Source: Phorcus lineatus
Lineage: Eukaryota > Mollusca > Gastropoda > Trochida > Trochidae
Length of the DNA stretch: 64,000 bases
NCBI GenBank assembly: GCA_921293015.1
Contig: OV121086.1
Location: forward strand, 27,204,254 to 27,268,253
Direction: 5' to 3'
How positions within the stretch are numbered: the stretch's first letter is position 1; each line of letters begins with the position of its first letter. Positions 34,690 to 46,212 of this stretch are shown here, one piece after another. The translations under genes were made by a program, and so were the position numbers. The notes below the pieces were generated by a model. That model was given only the letters and a program-made list of their open reading frames with translations, ran no database searches and was not told the origin of the DNA.

Positions 34690-36067
34690 TAGGTCATGTG
34701 AAAAATACTTATATGTTGCGTATCGTGGTTAGTCATTGCTTGTCTTTGGTTTATCACAGAACAATACAAAATCAAAAACAAAATCTTTTATCATTTGTTC
34801 AAGCGGCCTAGTATTCTTCTGTTGTTTTTCTCAAAGTTTAGAGAACTGTTAGATATCACTGTATGTGAAAAAATAGATTTACTTACTGAATGAAATGCCG
34901 ACATTCTGGAAAGAAATAACCGACCATAGAGATACAAATGTAATTGATATATAAGTAAGTCATCTTCAGTAAATACCTTCTTTCTCTCCTCACTGAAGTG
35001 TTCTTTAACTATTTCCCTTGCCCTTGCTCTTAACATATTGTCCCTTGTGAACGCGTTGTATTTTCGTATGTAAGCCTCAGGTCATTACTCTCCCGTTGAA
35101 GAGACTGCCATTTAATAAATCTACAATGTTATTACACATTGTTTTATAATTTCGTATGCTAATCGACGTCACATGACATCACAATCTTAAGTACGACGTC
35201 ACAATGTAAACTGCGCTTTAGCAATGGTAATCTTGGCGAATCTGTTGCTTTTTTTGGATATAATTCTGCGAGTAATGAATAGAATACTAAACTCAGTTCC
35301 GTTTGATTACATTTTTATGAAACTCGTGAATGGTATCGTTATATAACTCGGACGGGACGTCGTTTAATAATCTATATGTATCTATTGTGATCTTCGTAAT
35401 GATTCTTAAAAAGATTCATTCCGTCATAATAGAGAGACAAACAAGAACTCCAATCTCTTCAATCATCAACCAAAACAAAACAGACCAGAACTGAATTATA
35501 TTTCACATGAAAGCCACATAAAATGACAAAGATAAAAAGCAGTTAAAGAAAAAATGTTTTCAACAATTTAAAAACAAATTTCAAAAAACAAAAGTATTAT
35601 GATTAATTAAAAGCGATTAAATTTTGTAATCAATAGTAAAAGTTTAAAAGGCTTCAAAAGTTATCAAACATATAGGATTACTCCTTCAAATATCCGAATG
35701 AATGCTTGTCTTATATTAACAACACACACGAGTTATTAATTTCTCTATGTAATTAACATCACGTAAATCATAGGCTGGCAGTTAATCAACTTCATCCGTA
35801 AGAGGTTCACAATGGGAATGAGACACTCCTCTAAGCTAAAAGCGAAATAACTAGAGACACTCCCTGTTTGTTTTGGTAACACGCAGTTTCCAGGCTTACA
35901 TCAGTGACTGAAATAAATTATTGATATATCATGATACTGGTGAAATACATTTTATTTATTGAAAACAATTTATTTCGCGTTATTTACCATGAAGTCTTGA
36001 TAACTGTTTGTAGCAAGGTTGGGAAACAGTACTCGTTACAAACTATACGTTGAATAAAGGTTTAGTT
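34690..36067. other. Intergenic, no gene seen
   Basis: Contains two GACGTCAC sites exactly 30 bp apart (35165..35172 and 35195..35202). Otherwise featureless. Confidence 0.4.
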
Positions 36068-36081
36068 CATTTAAATATTTG

Positions 36082-36399
36082 GGGGCGGGATAGCGCAGTG
36101 GTTAGCGCGTTCGGCTTTGGATCAGGAGGTCCGTGGTTCGAATCCCGCCAGGGGCTCGGCAACTTTGTCTGCAGTAGAGAACTGTTCTACACGCAGTCAG
36201 GTTTGGGTGCAATGCTACACTGAAATTCAGCGCAGTACCACCCATGGTTCGCTAGTTCCAGCCGATGCTCGCAGGTTTCACCGCAATGCATAGCCACAAT
36301 GGTGTTGCGGGCTTTCTCCCTGCACTAATACTAGCAGCCGCGATATAAGTGAAATAATCTTGAAAGCGGCGTTAAACACCAACTCACCTCACCTCACCT
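36082..36399 (+). mobile_element. tRNA-derived SINE (family S1), full length
   Basis: The best S1 copy, about 318 bp: GGGGCGGGATAGCGCAGTGG start with A box, GGTTCGAATCCCGCC B box, a tRNA-unrelated body, and the 3' end GAAATAATCTTGAAAGCGGC, GTTAAACACCAACTCACC with a CACCT repeat tail. A perfect 14-bp target duplication CATTTAAATATTTG lies at 36068..36081 and 36400..36413. Transcription would be by RNA polymerase III. Confidence 0.95.
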
Positions 36400-36504
36400 C
36401 ATTTAAATATTTGATGTCCGGAATCAAAACTGCAAAACTAAGCGTTACTTGGTACATGTAGACAATGTAGCCTCTAATCAAGGCTCCTAATTGTTAATAT
36501 AAAC

Positions 36505-36730
36505 AATCATTTGATTATATATATCATATATATAATTATTCATTATTTATAATAATATCTAATATATGGTTATTAATAATAGTATCATTATCAAAATATA
36601 ATAATATATAAATATCATATATCTGTATATTTATATATAACAAAAATTCTTTATAATTTTTTATGTCTTAATTATTATATATAATATCATAGTATAATTA
36701 TCTTATATAAAATTATATGATAATATATCA
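36505..36730. repeat. AT-only low-complexity tract
   Basis: About 225 bp almost purely A and T with many short palindromes (TATATATCATATATATA). Likely an unwinding-prone or expanded repeat. Confidence 0.8.
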
Positions 36731-36977
36731 TGTAACCTAAAATGTGACCTACGACCTAGAGTGTATCAAAGTCTCGGATTCTATGCAGAGCCATTTAGCA
36801 GGACTAGATTTTGAATTAAATCCAGGTATGATCAAAGACGCTTATTTTGTCCTGGTTTGATTGGGAAAATGACGAATAGACTGTCCTTGTCTACATAGTA
36901 TGTATATTACTTGTTCAGCTAATCTAAACCGAGGCATTGTATGATCGACCTTTATTTTTAAATCTCATTTCTTCGAA

Positions 36978-37020
36978 CGCCGTTAATGGCTGAAATATTG
37001 CTAAAAATCTACTTACTCAC
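36978..37020 (+). mobile_element. 43-bp LINE/SINE 3'-end micro-insertion
   Basis: CGCCGTTAATGGCTGAAATA then TTGCT ... ACTTACTCAC is the shared retroelement 3' end. It is flanked by perfect 13-bp duplications TCATTTCTTCGAA at 36965..36977 and 37021..37033. Confidence 0.82.
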
Positions 37021-37033
37021 TCATTTCTTCGAA

Positions 37034-37664
37034 TCTCCTTTCATTCATTTTAAATTTTGGTATAAATGAATCCAAAAGTTTCATTAACAGAAACCTCTGG
37101 GACCGAATCCCAGTCTCGCCATAGCAAAAGTGTTTTGAAAATGGACAAGCCGCTCCCTTGCAATATTTCATGGACAGAACAACATTGTCACTGGATCTTT
37201 AATGTGAGTGGCTGAAAAAACTAATTCCCAAGGTAATTATTTCAGGCAATAAAGAGTTGTTATCAACTAATTATATCCTTTGAGATTGAATTTTGTTTAG
37301 AATAATATTCTAGGAATTACCTGGATCAACTTGTGATTTTTCTTCACAACGAAATGTTTAGATACGTAGAAGATTGTTTACTGTTTTGACCACATCTATT
37401 TGTTTACTTTGTGAAAAGGCCTTGATGATGAAAGCAGCTGTGAGAAGGAAATGGAAGCGCATTTATATCGCGTTCAACTCAAATGAACTAATCGGGTTTA
37501 GACTTTAACATATCCAACACTCCTACGGTGAGTATTAACGGACAGATAATGGATCTTTTGAGGGATGGAACGACGGAGAGAGATAAAAGCTTTCTAACTC
37601 TAAGTTGCCGTGATGCGATCACATGAAAGTAGTTTGTTTACTGTTTACCTCGAGAGGACAGAAA
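37034..37664. other. Intergenic, no gene seen
   Basis: No recognisable feature. Confidence 0.4.
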
Positions 37665-37898
37665 GGTGAGATGGTTTAGGGTTTAACGCCGCTTTCAAAA
37701 GGTATTTTACTAATATCACGGCTGTTAGTATAACGGCAGGGAGAAGGCCTACAACACTAATGTGGCTATAATTGCGATGAAACCTACAAACAATAGCTGG
37801 AACTAGCGAACCATGGTTGGTACTGAGCTGAAATTCAGAGTAGTATTGCACCCAAATCTTACTGCGTGTATTCGAACCCCGGACTTCTTGATCAGAAC
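37665..37898 (-). mobile_element. SINE family S1, diverged copy with internal deletion
   Basis: The minus strand contains GGGTTCGAATACACGCAGTA (B box joined directly to the later body after a deletion), CAGTACCAACCATGGTTCGC and the 3' end CTTTTGAAAGCGGCGTTAAA. The A box is absent. No exact target duplication was found. Confidence 0.85.
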
Positions 37899-39802
37899 CC
37901 GCCGAGAGAAAGTCTTTTCAGTTGTCAGTTGTCAGGTGTCTATGTTATGTACTGTTTACATTGTCTTAAAGATGAGTGAGATGTAAATAAAATGATATGT
38001 CTGTCTGATTGTCAGTCTTAAGGACATATTCATGAGGGTCAGGGACCAATCGTAAAACGTCGTAGTAAAATGTTTTACGCGCGCACTTTATAAACAAGTA
38101 CTGGAATCTTAACTTCTACAACGGAAGGGAATTTTAGACTTTTATTCAGTCTCAGATTGATTATCAAAAATGATTATTTTATCAAATATCAGAGTGAAGT
38201 CTCTGAGAATAGTTGAATCCAGAACTAAACTTCAAAAGCTTATGTAAAGATCAGTCTGTGTGACTAGAAAAATATGTACAAGTACTTGTTTATTCCTTAA
38301 CTGAAAAGAAGCATTTAGTTTATTGATATCAGTATCAGTTCATTGAAAAACGTATGATTCTATACTATCACAATACAAACAGGTTTGAAATCATCAAGTA
38401 AAAATCATTTTATTTTATCATCAAAAGATTACTGACAATTTGGTTAATTAAGCTAACCTTATTTACAATAAAATTAACCTCTAGTTTAAATATATTCTTT
38501 TAACTTTACTGACTTTTCGTATCATTTGTCTTTTTTAACGTAAAAGATCATCTTTTATGAATAAAAATGATTGATTATTAAGAAATAAAAAAACTAAAAT
38601 GTTCACTCTGGCACGTTGGTACAGTATATATGCGAGTTATCTCCCTTAGACCATTTATTACACTATATGACACACCTTCCTTGCGTACGATAAAAGAATG
38701 TATGTATCATTATCACCTATTCTCCGAGACTTTAGCTAACAAAGGCAGGCGAATTTTGATATTTAAAATTTTCTGTATTCAAAATATACCATTTATGTAT
38801 AAAATCAATTGCTGTAAAATGTAATGAAAGGTGATTTACTGGTCAAAATCACAAATAATTATCATATTAATTTTTATTATACTTTCATTACAATCGATAT
38901 GACTATGACAAATACCAACACACATGATTCATTAGTCGAAATCAACATGTCAAAACTTTCAAATAGATACATTCTGTCATAAATTGAATGGCAATTTTAC
39001 AACACGCGCTAAATCATGCAGGAATCAAAATCAACCTGTCACCAACATGTATTTCAAATGGACCAATTTAGTAATAAATTGATGTAATTATCACAAACAT
39101 GCTAAATTAGCACTTCTCTTTTTATCTATTTAATGACAATCATTGTGTCAAGTCATTGGACCGTATCAGTTTATCAAAGGTCATTGACTCCTATTAGAAT
39201 GACAAAGCATATAAGGCTTGCAGCGTGACTATTATTTGGTTCAAGCAATGTCTAAAGGCAGCAGAATTTAAGCGACGATTCTGGGTATTTTTATGGAAAC
39301 CAAATTTGATGGGACATTCCTGTTTATACATAAATGCATCCTCGATAATCCAGGGTAATATTTGTATTATCGGAACTTTTACACTGAAGTATCGAGGATG
39401 ACACACCTGTCATGTAATCAAGACTTGATTATTTTCCAATCAAATTGTAATATGTTCCTGGTTGGTATACTTTTTCTACTTTAGATGTGAAAATTTGATC
39501 TCAATCACCATTCGTTCATATCTACAAATGATCAGATGTGAGCCAAGCCTTTCTTCAGCGCGAAAAAATATTTTTGCCTTCCAAACATTCATTATTTGTA
39601 TATATGAACATTTGGTCAATATAAATAGTTTTTCATGAACATTGAATAGTTTAAAGTATAAACGATCAAGTTATGTGAACATGTACATGTATAATCAAGG
39701 AAAGCAATACGTTTTCACTGTGAAATACAATGTACTGTACAGATGAATCGGATCTATAACATTGATACAACATTATTTGTTATTCTAGTGGCTTTATTGG
39801 AA
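37899..39802. other. Intergenic, no gene seen
   Basis: Contains one GAGTTATCTCCCTTA motif at 38634..38648. No coding signal. Confidence 0.4.
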
Positions 39803-40040
39803 AACTTTTGAAGGGGCATTAGCATGTTAAGAAAGATAAATTATGTGGTCTCACAAGAACGAAAATAACGATTTCTAATTGCAAGAAAGCAAGCATAAGC
39901 TATGCGTATAAATTTCCCTACAGCAAATGATTAAAAGGTGTTCATGAAAAAGACAGCCAATAAATTTTGCTTGGTATTTCATCATTTCCTTTAAGTAAAC
40001 GTATGATCTAGGTAAGTTAAATCTTTTAAAATACGTTCTA
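39803..40040 (+). repeat. MITE-like family member, 3' diverged
   Basis: Left end TTTTGAAGGGGCATTAGCAT, interior GTCTCACAAGAACGAAAATA, GATTAAAAGGTGTTCATGAA and TTTTGCTTGGTATTTCATCA. The right end is decayed. Confidence 0.6.
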
Positions 40041-41196
40041 TACTGTCTCTGTAGCTGTAGCGGTTTTGAATATACGATATTCCAAGAATACAATGAAATA
40101 ACAGGGTTTATCTCTTGAGTTTGTTTTGGGATAGTCAACATCCAATATAAGTCATTCAAACACTTTGATTAATCTTATAGCAGGATATAAACTCTCGAGA
40201 TTTAAAAATCCTTATTACGTTTTAAACTTCTTGAACTCTTATCTTACTACACGCTCCTTAATTTTGATAATGGTTTTATCGTTCATCCGGTTAAGCTTCA
40301 GTTATCATATAAAAGCCGCCTCGGGAGCATTGAGGTATCCTCATGAAGCAACGTATATTTGCCTAAAAAAATACAACATGAATAATAAATAGGTCATTGT
40401 TACATTCGAAGTTAAATACGATTGTAAGCTGTATCATGTATTTTGCGATATTTTATTTTTTTTAAAATTTTGCTCATTAAATGTATTTTTTTCTATATAA
40501 TTACTCTTTGTGGTACATGGACATAACAGTTACATGTTTGATATAAGTTAATGGAAAATACGTATTTTTCAGAGGGTGAAACATCTCATTTCTAAACCAT
40601 TTAATCCATAGTTGGAGAATAAGGTGGCACGAATCAAGCGAAAGCTGCATTGGGCAAAATTTGTGTGAAAACCTTTTATTCATTCGTCTAAGAATAATAG
40701 ATTCGAGTGGCTTATTCGATTCGTACGTTCATATGAGAAATTCGTTTACTTATTAACAAATTTGATTTAAATTAGTTACATTTCATCACCTTTTCATGAG
40801 TTCTTTAATTTCCGCAAGAAAACGTAATATTACTGAACACTATCAATCACCAGCCTTGGTAGCATTTCCGTGAGATATTTTGATGTTGAATGCTAGTGAA
40901 TGATTAGCGTAATATGAAAATACAAAAAATATTAATGTAATGTTCAGGTTACTAAATGAAAACATTGTCATGTTCAAAGGTGAAATCCTTTGAAAATTTG
41001 AAAGTTTGAAATTATCAAATGAGTTTCACCTGAATTTAATATCGAAGCAAAATCAACCTCAGAAAGTGTATGATTTTCCGGTTTCTTCTTGGTATTAATT
41101 CATTTACATAGGATAATGTCACAATAAAGAATTGAAATAAAAATATAGTTTACATCTAATGACATAGGTATATGCATATATAAGGTAAAGCTCCAA
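40041..41196. other. Intergenic, no gene seen
   Basis: AT-rich, no feature. A TATA-like GCATATATAAGG lies at 41174..41185 just before the candidate exon. Confidence 0.4.
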
Positions 41197-41281
41197 ATGA
41201 ATATTCGTGTCGTTGAGCCCATAATGACCACTGACCAATACCAGGACGTGGCACTTTACAATGGATACAGAATGGGTAAAG
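41197..41281 (+). CDS. Candidate first coding exon, unknown protein
   Basis: Twenty-eight codons plus one base from ATG 41197 to a good donor (AAAG|GTAAGA). The peptide starts MNIRVVEPIMTTDQYQDVAL and has balanced composition unlike the surrounding AT-rich noise. A TATA-like GCATATATAAGG lies 12 to 23 bases upstream of the ATG, too close for a long leader. No downstream exon was identified and no family recognised, so this could be chance. Confidence 0.22.
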
Positions 41282-42657
41282 GTAAGAACTGAATTGTTAC
41301 TGTGGCACAGTAATGTAATCGTTTGAAAATTGATGAAGAATATGGAGTATAGTAAGTCTTTGTTAAAAGTGTTTTTAACGAATTTCCTAACATATTAATC
41401 AAGTTTACAAAAATGAAATGGACAGTTCATATACATTCATACAGAAAGAAAGGACCTGGAACCGTTATCATTTTCATAATGCAATATTTGTATAATCCTC
41501 ACCCAAATATCAAAATACAGCACGTCTAAACAGCTACAAATTCAGTATGAAAATGAATATCTCTGGATCTTAATTCATATACAGTTTTAAAGTTTTGAAA
41601 TATCCCCAATTATTTCAAAGACAACTCCTAACTGAATGGTATAAAGCACTCCTGAGAAGGCGTCATTTGAAAATCTTCTTGTTTGTGACTAAGCTAATAA
41701 TATTTTTTCTTACCAGAGATCAGATATACAAGTGTTCCTGGTAGGTTATATTTATAGCTTCGTAAATAACTTAAGTATATAAAAGTTAAAAGGGGCTATT
41801 TTTAAAATCCCAATACATATTGGAGGAAATAGCAGATAACCATCAACACTAACTGCAAATGAAGTGTTATTATTTAAACCGCGCACCGTTTCAGAGTTGT
41901 CATTGATTATGTTTGATGCATTATAAATAGAATACGTTAATGACATACCAGATTTTTTTTCTAATGATGTATTCATCATCAATAATATTATGACCAATAT
42001 GATCGTTAACAACTGAACTTTGAGTTGATCATTAACCTTTTCGTTTAGTCTACAGTCAACTCTGGAAACAATGACCGATTGTGTGTGACTCACCTGATGA
42101 ATGCGAATTATTTTGGAAACACGACCAGAAAGGGAAATGTATTTTTTCTATCTAACATTCTATTTTAGTTCTTACAATCCTCAAAACTATATTATGACTA
42201 AGTTCAGCAGATTGAAAATTTACGAAATACGACTTAAAAGGAAATATATCAGTTTTGTATAACCTATCTTATTACAAATTCTTTAACAAAAACGTATAAG
42301 GAAGAAATTGCAAGATATAACGCTTAGAATATTACAATGAATATTTTGTATTACTAACCACCAATCTCATTAAAATGATATCTAAAATGCTCCTATAATC
42401 TGCTTATCGTGGTGCAGCAATATTATATTTTATTTAAATGAGATTGCACTAACCACCAAAATTAACTGGGAAGTGGCTGAAGTTCTAACGTCTTTGAATA
42501 TTGTTTCTTAAATAAGTTATAGAAAGCTTCAGTTCATTGTTCATATGTGTTACTGTTTTCACGCAGCATTCAGACATAATACTAATGAGGTTAAGTGAAG
42601 TGCCAGTGGAAAATACGATTATGTATCATAAATTTACATACTATATCAAATAAACAT
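41282..42657. other. Non-coding, no gene seen
   Basis: Open frames on the minus strand (41752..42093) lack any recognisable domain. Confidence 0.35.
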
Positions 42658-43225
42658 ATTGATACCATTGATTTCATTTTTAAATGAAACAAAACCCCAT
42701 TGTTGCTCTTTGCTGCTTTAAACTGCTCCATGGTTGTGTTTCAATAGGAGCCTTTCTTACAGTCAATGCCCTTATTCAGCAAATTCATTCAAGTATTGAC
42801 TAACCAAGTGCACAATAAAACTGAAAGGCTTTGGAATGAAATTCTTTTTAAAATTCATTAGCTTACAACAGATATTTCACAGTCTATATTAAGTCTTCTT
42901 CCTGCTTAAACCTAAATAGATGAACAACATTTTACGAAATCAAGACTGTGGCATAGATCTCCTCCGTTTGATACCACTGATTTCATTTTTAGATGAGACA
43001 AAAACCTATTGGTGCTCTTTGCTGCTGAAAACTGCTCCATGGCTGCTTTTAAAATGGGAGCATTTCTTACAGACTGCGTCCTTATTCAGCAAATTCACAG
43101 TAAATGTATTTACTAAACTAAAAGTACGCAATGCAAATGAAATTAGTTTACATCAAATATTTCACATTTTGTATTCAAGTCTTTTTACTGCTCAAACCCA
43201 AATAGATGAACAACATTTAATATAT
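42658..43225 (+). repeat. Diverged tandem duplication, about 308-bp period
   Basis: TTGATACCATTGATTTCATT at 42658 and TTGATACCACTGATTTCATT at about 42968 begin two copies. Both run through TGCTCTTTGCTGCT and ACTGCTCCATGG to AATAGATGAACAACATTT. The open frame 42920..43282 lies in it and is not a gene. Confidence 0.8.
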
Positions 43226-43280
43226 GAATATAAATATGGAACTTTTAATATCAGAGCACGAATTTATGAATTTAACAGGT

Positions 43281-43490
43281 AGATTTGCCCAATGACTTAT
43301 TAATTGATTCAATTTTCTGCATTACTGGGAAGTGTTGTATTTGTAATGATCTTTTGGCGTTTGTATATTCATATATATACAGATTTGCCAAATGACTTAT
43401 TGGTTGATTAGGATTCAATTTCCTTCATTAATTGCATTTTTGTATTTGTAATGAACTTTTGCTATTGTGTATACATATATCAAATATTGT
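43281..43490 (+). repeat. Tandem duplication, about 100-bp period
   Basis: AGATTTGCCCAATGACTTAT and AGATTTGCCAAATGACTTAT head two copies that end in CATATATATAC and CATATATC. Confidence 0.7.
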
Positions 43491-44251
43491 AAAATATGAT
43501 ATGTACTATATTTTGTATATTGGAGCGGTATTCACATAGGCCTACATATACATTAGCTTGTTTACAAATCCAGTTCTTCATTGAAATAAATATGTTTAAA
43601 CCAGCAACATTTAATGAACTCAAGAGGCATAGATCTCCTCCGTACGCCGGTTTGAGCTGGATCGTGGCAGACTTGAAAACAAAGAAGAAAAATAATGCGA
43701 TGATGTGTTCCTAATTTGGGTAATATCACGGATGTTGGACAGAACTGTCATACTTAGACTGTGTTTTATAGAATATCTAAATCCATCACAATCAATATTG
43801 TATTCGTGAAATTATCCATTTGTCCCGAAGCGGAGTAAGTAGTAAGTAGTGTACGTGCCATATGCAAAGACGTAAGTAAAAAACGTTTGATGTTTTAAAA
43901 AACGCTCCGTGAATTTCATGATAATTATATTTTATTTGGATATCATTCGTGTCTAAATACCAATTGCGATGATATGCATACAAAAACGGCGCATATAACA
44001 CCCAAAATGCGAAATACATGACAAGTATTATTTCAATAAAAACCAGACGACACATCATGTCTGTGTCGAAACCAAAATAAAACGTACCATTTAAATGGAT
44101 ACTTGTTAAAAAAATTTTTTAGAATAAACCTTTAAACACTAACGAATGAAATATTATTTTCTTAACTAAGTTCCCAAAATTACGTTTGACTACTTGGTGT
44201 GAGTCACTGTCCGATTTTCAATCAATATTACGACTTTATACCTTTGTCACC
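43491..44251. other. Intergenic, no gene seen
   Basis: No recognisable feature. Confidence 0.4.
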
Positions 44252-44463
44252 CGCCCGCCTGTCTGCCTGTCTTTCTGGCTGCTTGTCTGTCTGTCTATCT
44301 GCCTGCCTGCCAACCCGCGTGCCTGTCCGTCTATCTGTCTATGTGTCTGCCTGCCCACCAGACTCTCTGTCTGCTTGTCTGTCTGTCTGATCGTCCGTCT
44401 GCCTATCTGTCTGTCTGATCGTTCGTCTGCCTATCTGACTGCCTGTCTGTCTGTCGGCCTAAC
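44252..44463 (+). repeat. Imperfect (CTGT/CTGC)n microsatellite
   Basis: About 210 bp of tetranucleotide units CTGT, CTGC and CTAT. The Cys/Leu/Ser/Val-rich frames across it are artefacts. Confidence 0.92.
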
Positions 44464-45360
44464 CTAATGTCCATTCAACAACTTTAACCATGAAGTTTCT
44501 ACTTGTTTGTTTGCTGAATTAAATATGATTCTATGAATAGGATAACTTCATTGATAATACTTTATCAACTTTCTTAAAAAGGCAATCATTTCCGATACTT
44601 CAAATAGAAAATGAAATCCTTATTAAATGTGGCACTTCTCATGCTCAAGTTTCAATTTTTCTTCAGTTCTCAATGTTATTGTTAGCCTTGTAAGAAGAAG
44701 GACATTGTTGATGAGACATATCAGAATAAGAAGGAAATCACGAATGTACGAAAATAGCTTGGACTTAACAGAAAGTTGTTGTTGACTGGCTTCCGGTTCA
44801 TTTCCTTCCGCTTTATAAGTATAGAATACATCAAATGCAATACGTGAATCCGGTTTTAATCATCATAAAGGGAATCTAATGAATTTGTAAAATATTTTTT
44901 CCCTATCATCAAAAACATCGGGCTGACAGATAATGTGACATGGTTAATATACTAAAGAACGACTTGCTAAGCATAAAACAATGTATTTTTTGGAAATTAA
45001 AAAAAAAAATCTTTTAAAAAACGTGCTACTGCTCCTTTAAACCTTCGGTCATATTCTAATGAGTGTTTAAGTATGACCTGACTATACATTTAAGACCAGG
45101 GCATCCTGGTCTATGATATAAAAATCAACTAAAAAGCATCGTTCAAATACTTGAAAAAACATTAGAGCTTCAAGGTGTTCTTTCCAAGCATTCTGCTTCA
45201 TCAGTGTATTTATATCATTGAATTAGCTTTACGCAGATATATAAATACGCTGTAGCAGGATGGTTTCCTAGATGAGCCAACGACTGTACATGTAGATCGG
45301 AAGGACAACCTCTTTTAAGCGTCTTCTGTGATTTCCTTCTCAACACGGTCAGACACCTAT
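44464..45360. other. Intergenic with a possible MITE end
   Basis: AAAAACGTGCTACTGCTCCT at about 45018..45037 matches the right end of the MITE-like family, but the interior was not found upstream. Nothing else recognised. Confidence 0.4.
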
Positions 45361-45772
45361 CTACTTCATATATACCTACTTAAAGGCACTAGTGCACGCT
45401 TTTACGGTTTAAATTGGCTATTTTAAGGTTAACGAGGATTTATGCATTCACTTAAACTTTCTATCGATGAAAAGAAATACTAAACATTCTTTACAATTTA
45501 CCTGCAATCAACAATGAAAACGTTAAGACAGCCGCTGTCGGCTTGCAATTGGACGTATAAAAATCTACTTCATATATACCTACTTTAAGGCACTAGTGCA
45601 CGCTTTTACGGGTTAAATTGGCTATTTTAAGGTTAACGAGGATTTATGCATTCACTTAAACTTTCTATCGATGAAAAGAAATACTAAACATTCTTTACAA
45701 TTTACCTGCAATCAACAATGAAAACGTTAAGACAGCCGCTGTCGGCTTGCAATTGGACGTATAAAAATCTAT
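45361..45772 (+). repeat. Recent tandem duplication, 204-bp period
   Basis: Copy 1 at 45361..45564 and copy 2 from 45565 are almost identical, with only one or two differences seen (ACTTAAAGG against ACTTTAAGG, CGGTTT against CGGGTT). Each starts CTACTTCATATATACC and ends GACGTATAAAAATCTA. Confidence 0.93.
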
Positions 45773-46212
45773 AGTTAACTGTGCACAAAACGGATAAATT
45801 ATTGATACTTGGAAACGGCTGAACTAGTACTGTGTGCAGCTATTAAATTTACCTAAACTCTGAACTGAGAACAAATCATGACATATGTTTTAAGAGAGCA
45901 ATGTTGTTAATTAACCGATTTAATAACACAATATTAGCATTGTTATTAGATTAACCATAGCGACTGCCGTTTCCGCTTTTCTGGTTATGAGCAAAATTTT
46001 AATATTTTCGATATCGTAGTTCATACGGATTTAATGTAACGTACAGTGTAACATTAAATACTTCCGGCCCCCACTTTACTACCTGAATACGTAAATGTTT
46101 GTTAAATAACTTTTAAGGTAGATTACTTGAGCGAGGATAGTGAGTAATATCGAGAGATATGCAATATCTGTGCATTCGCTGTGTTTACGAAATATCGGCG
46201 TGCACTAGTGCG
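45385..46212. mobile_element. Candidate non-autonomous DNA element with GCACTAGTGCACGC ends
   Basis: GGCACTAGTGCACGC follows TTAAA or TTTAA at 45385 and again at 45589, and its inverted partner GCGTGCACTAGTGC occurs at 46198..46211, followed by GTTTAA. A TTAA-type target is possible. If real, the left end was duplicated by the 204-bp tandem event. No coding sequence was seen inside. Confidence 0.45.

Noticed and set aside
36082-36150. tRNA gene suggested by good A and B boxes
   Set aside because: The head continues into a SINE body with a repeat tail and target duplications, and several copies exist, so it is a retroposed tRNA-derived sequence.
42920-43282. 120-residue open frame
   Set aside because: It spans a diverged tandem duplication, and the first copy of the repeat does not keep the frame.
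44186-44467. Cys/Leu-rich open frames resembling a cysteine-rich secreted protein
   Set aside because: They are translations of CTGT/CTGC tetranucleotide repeats.
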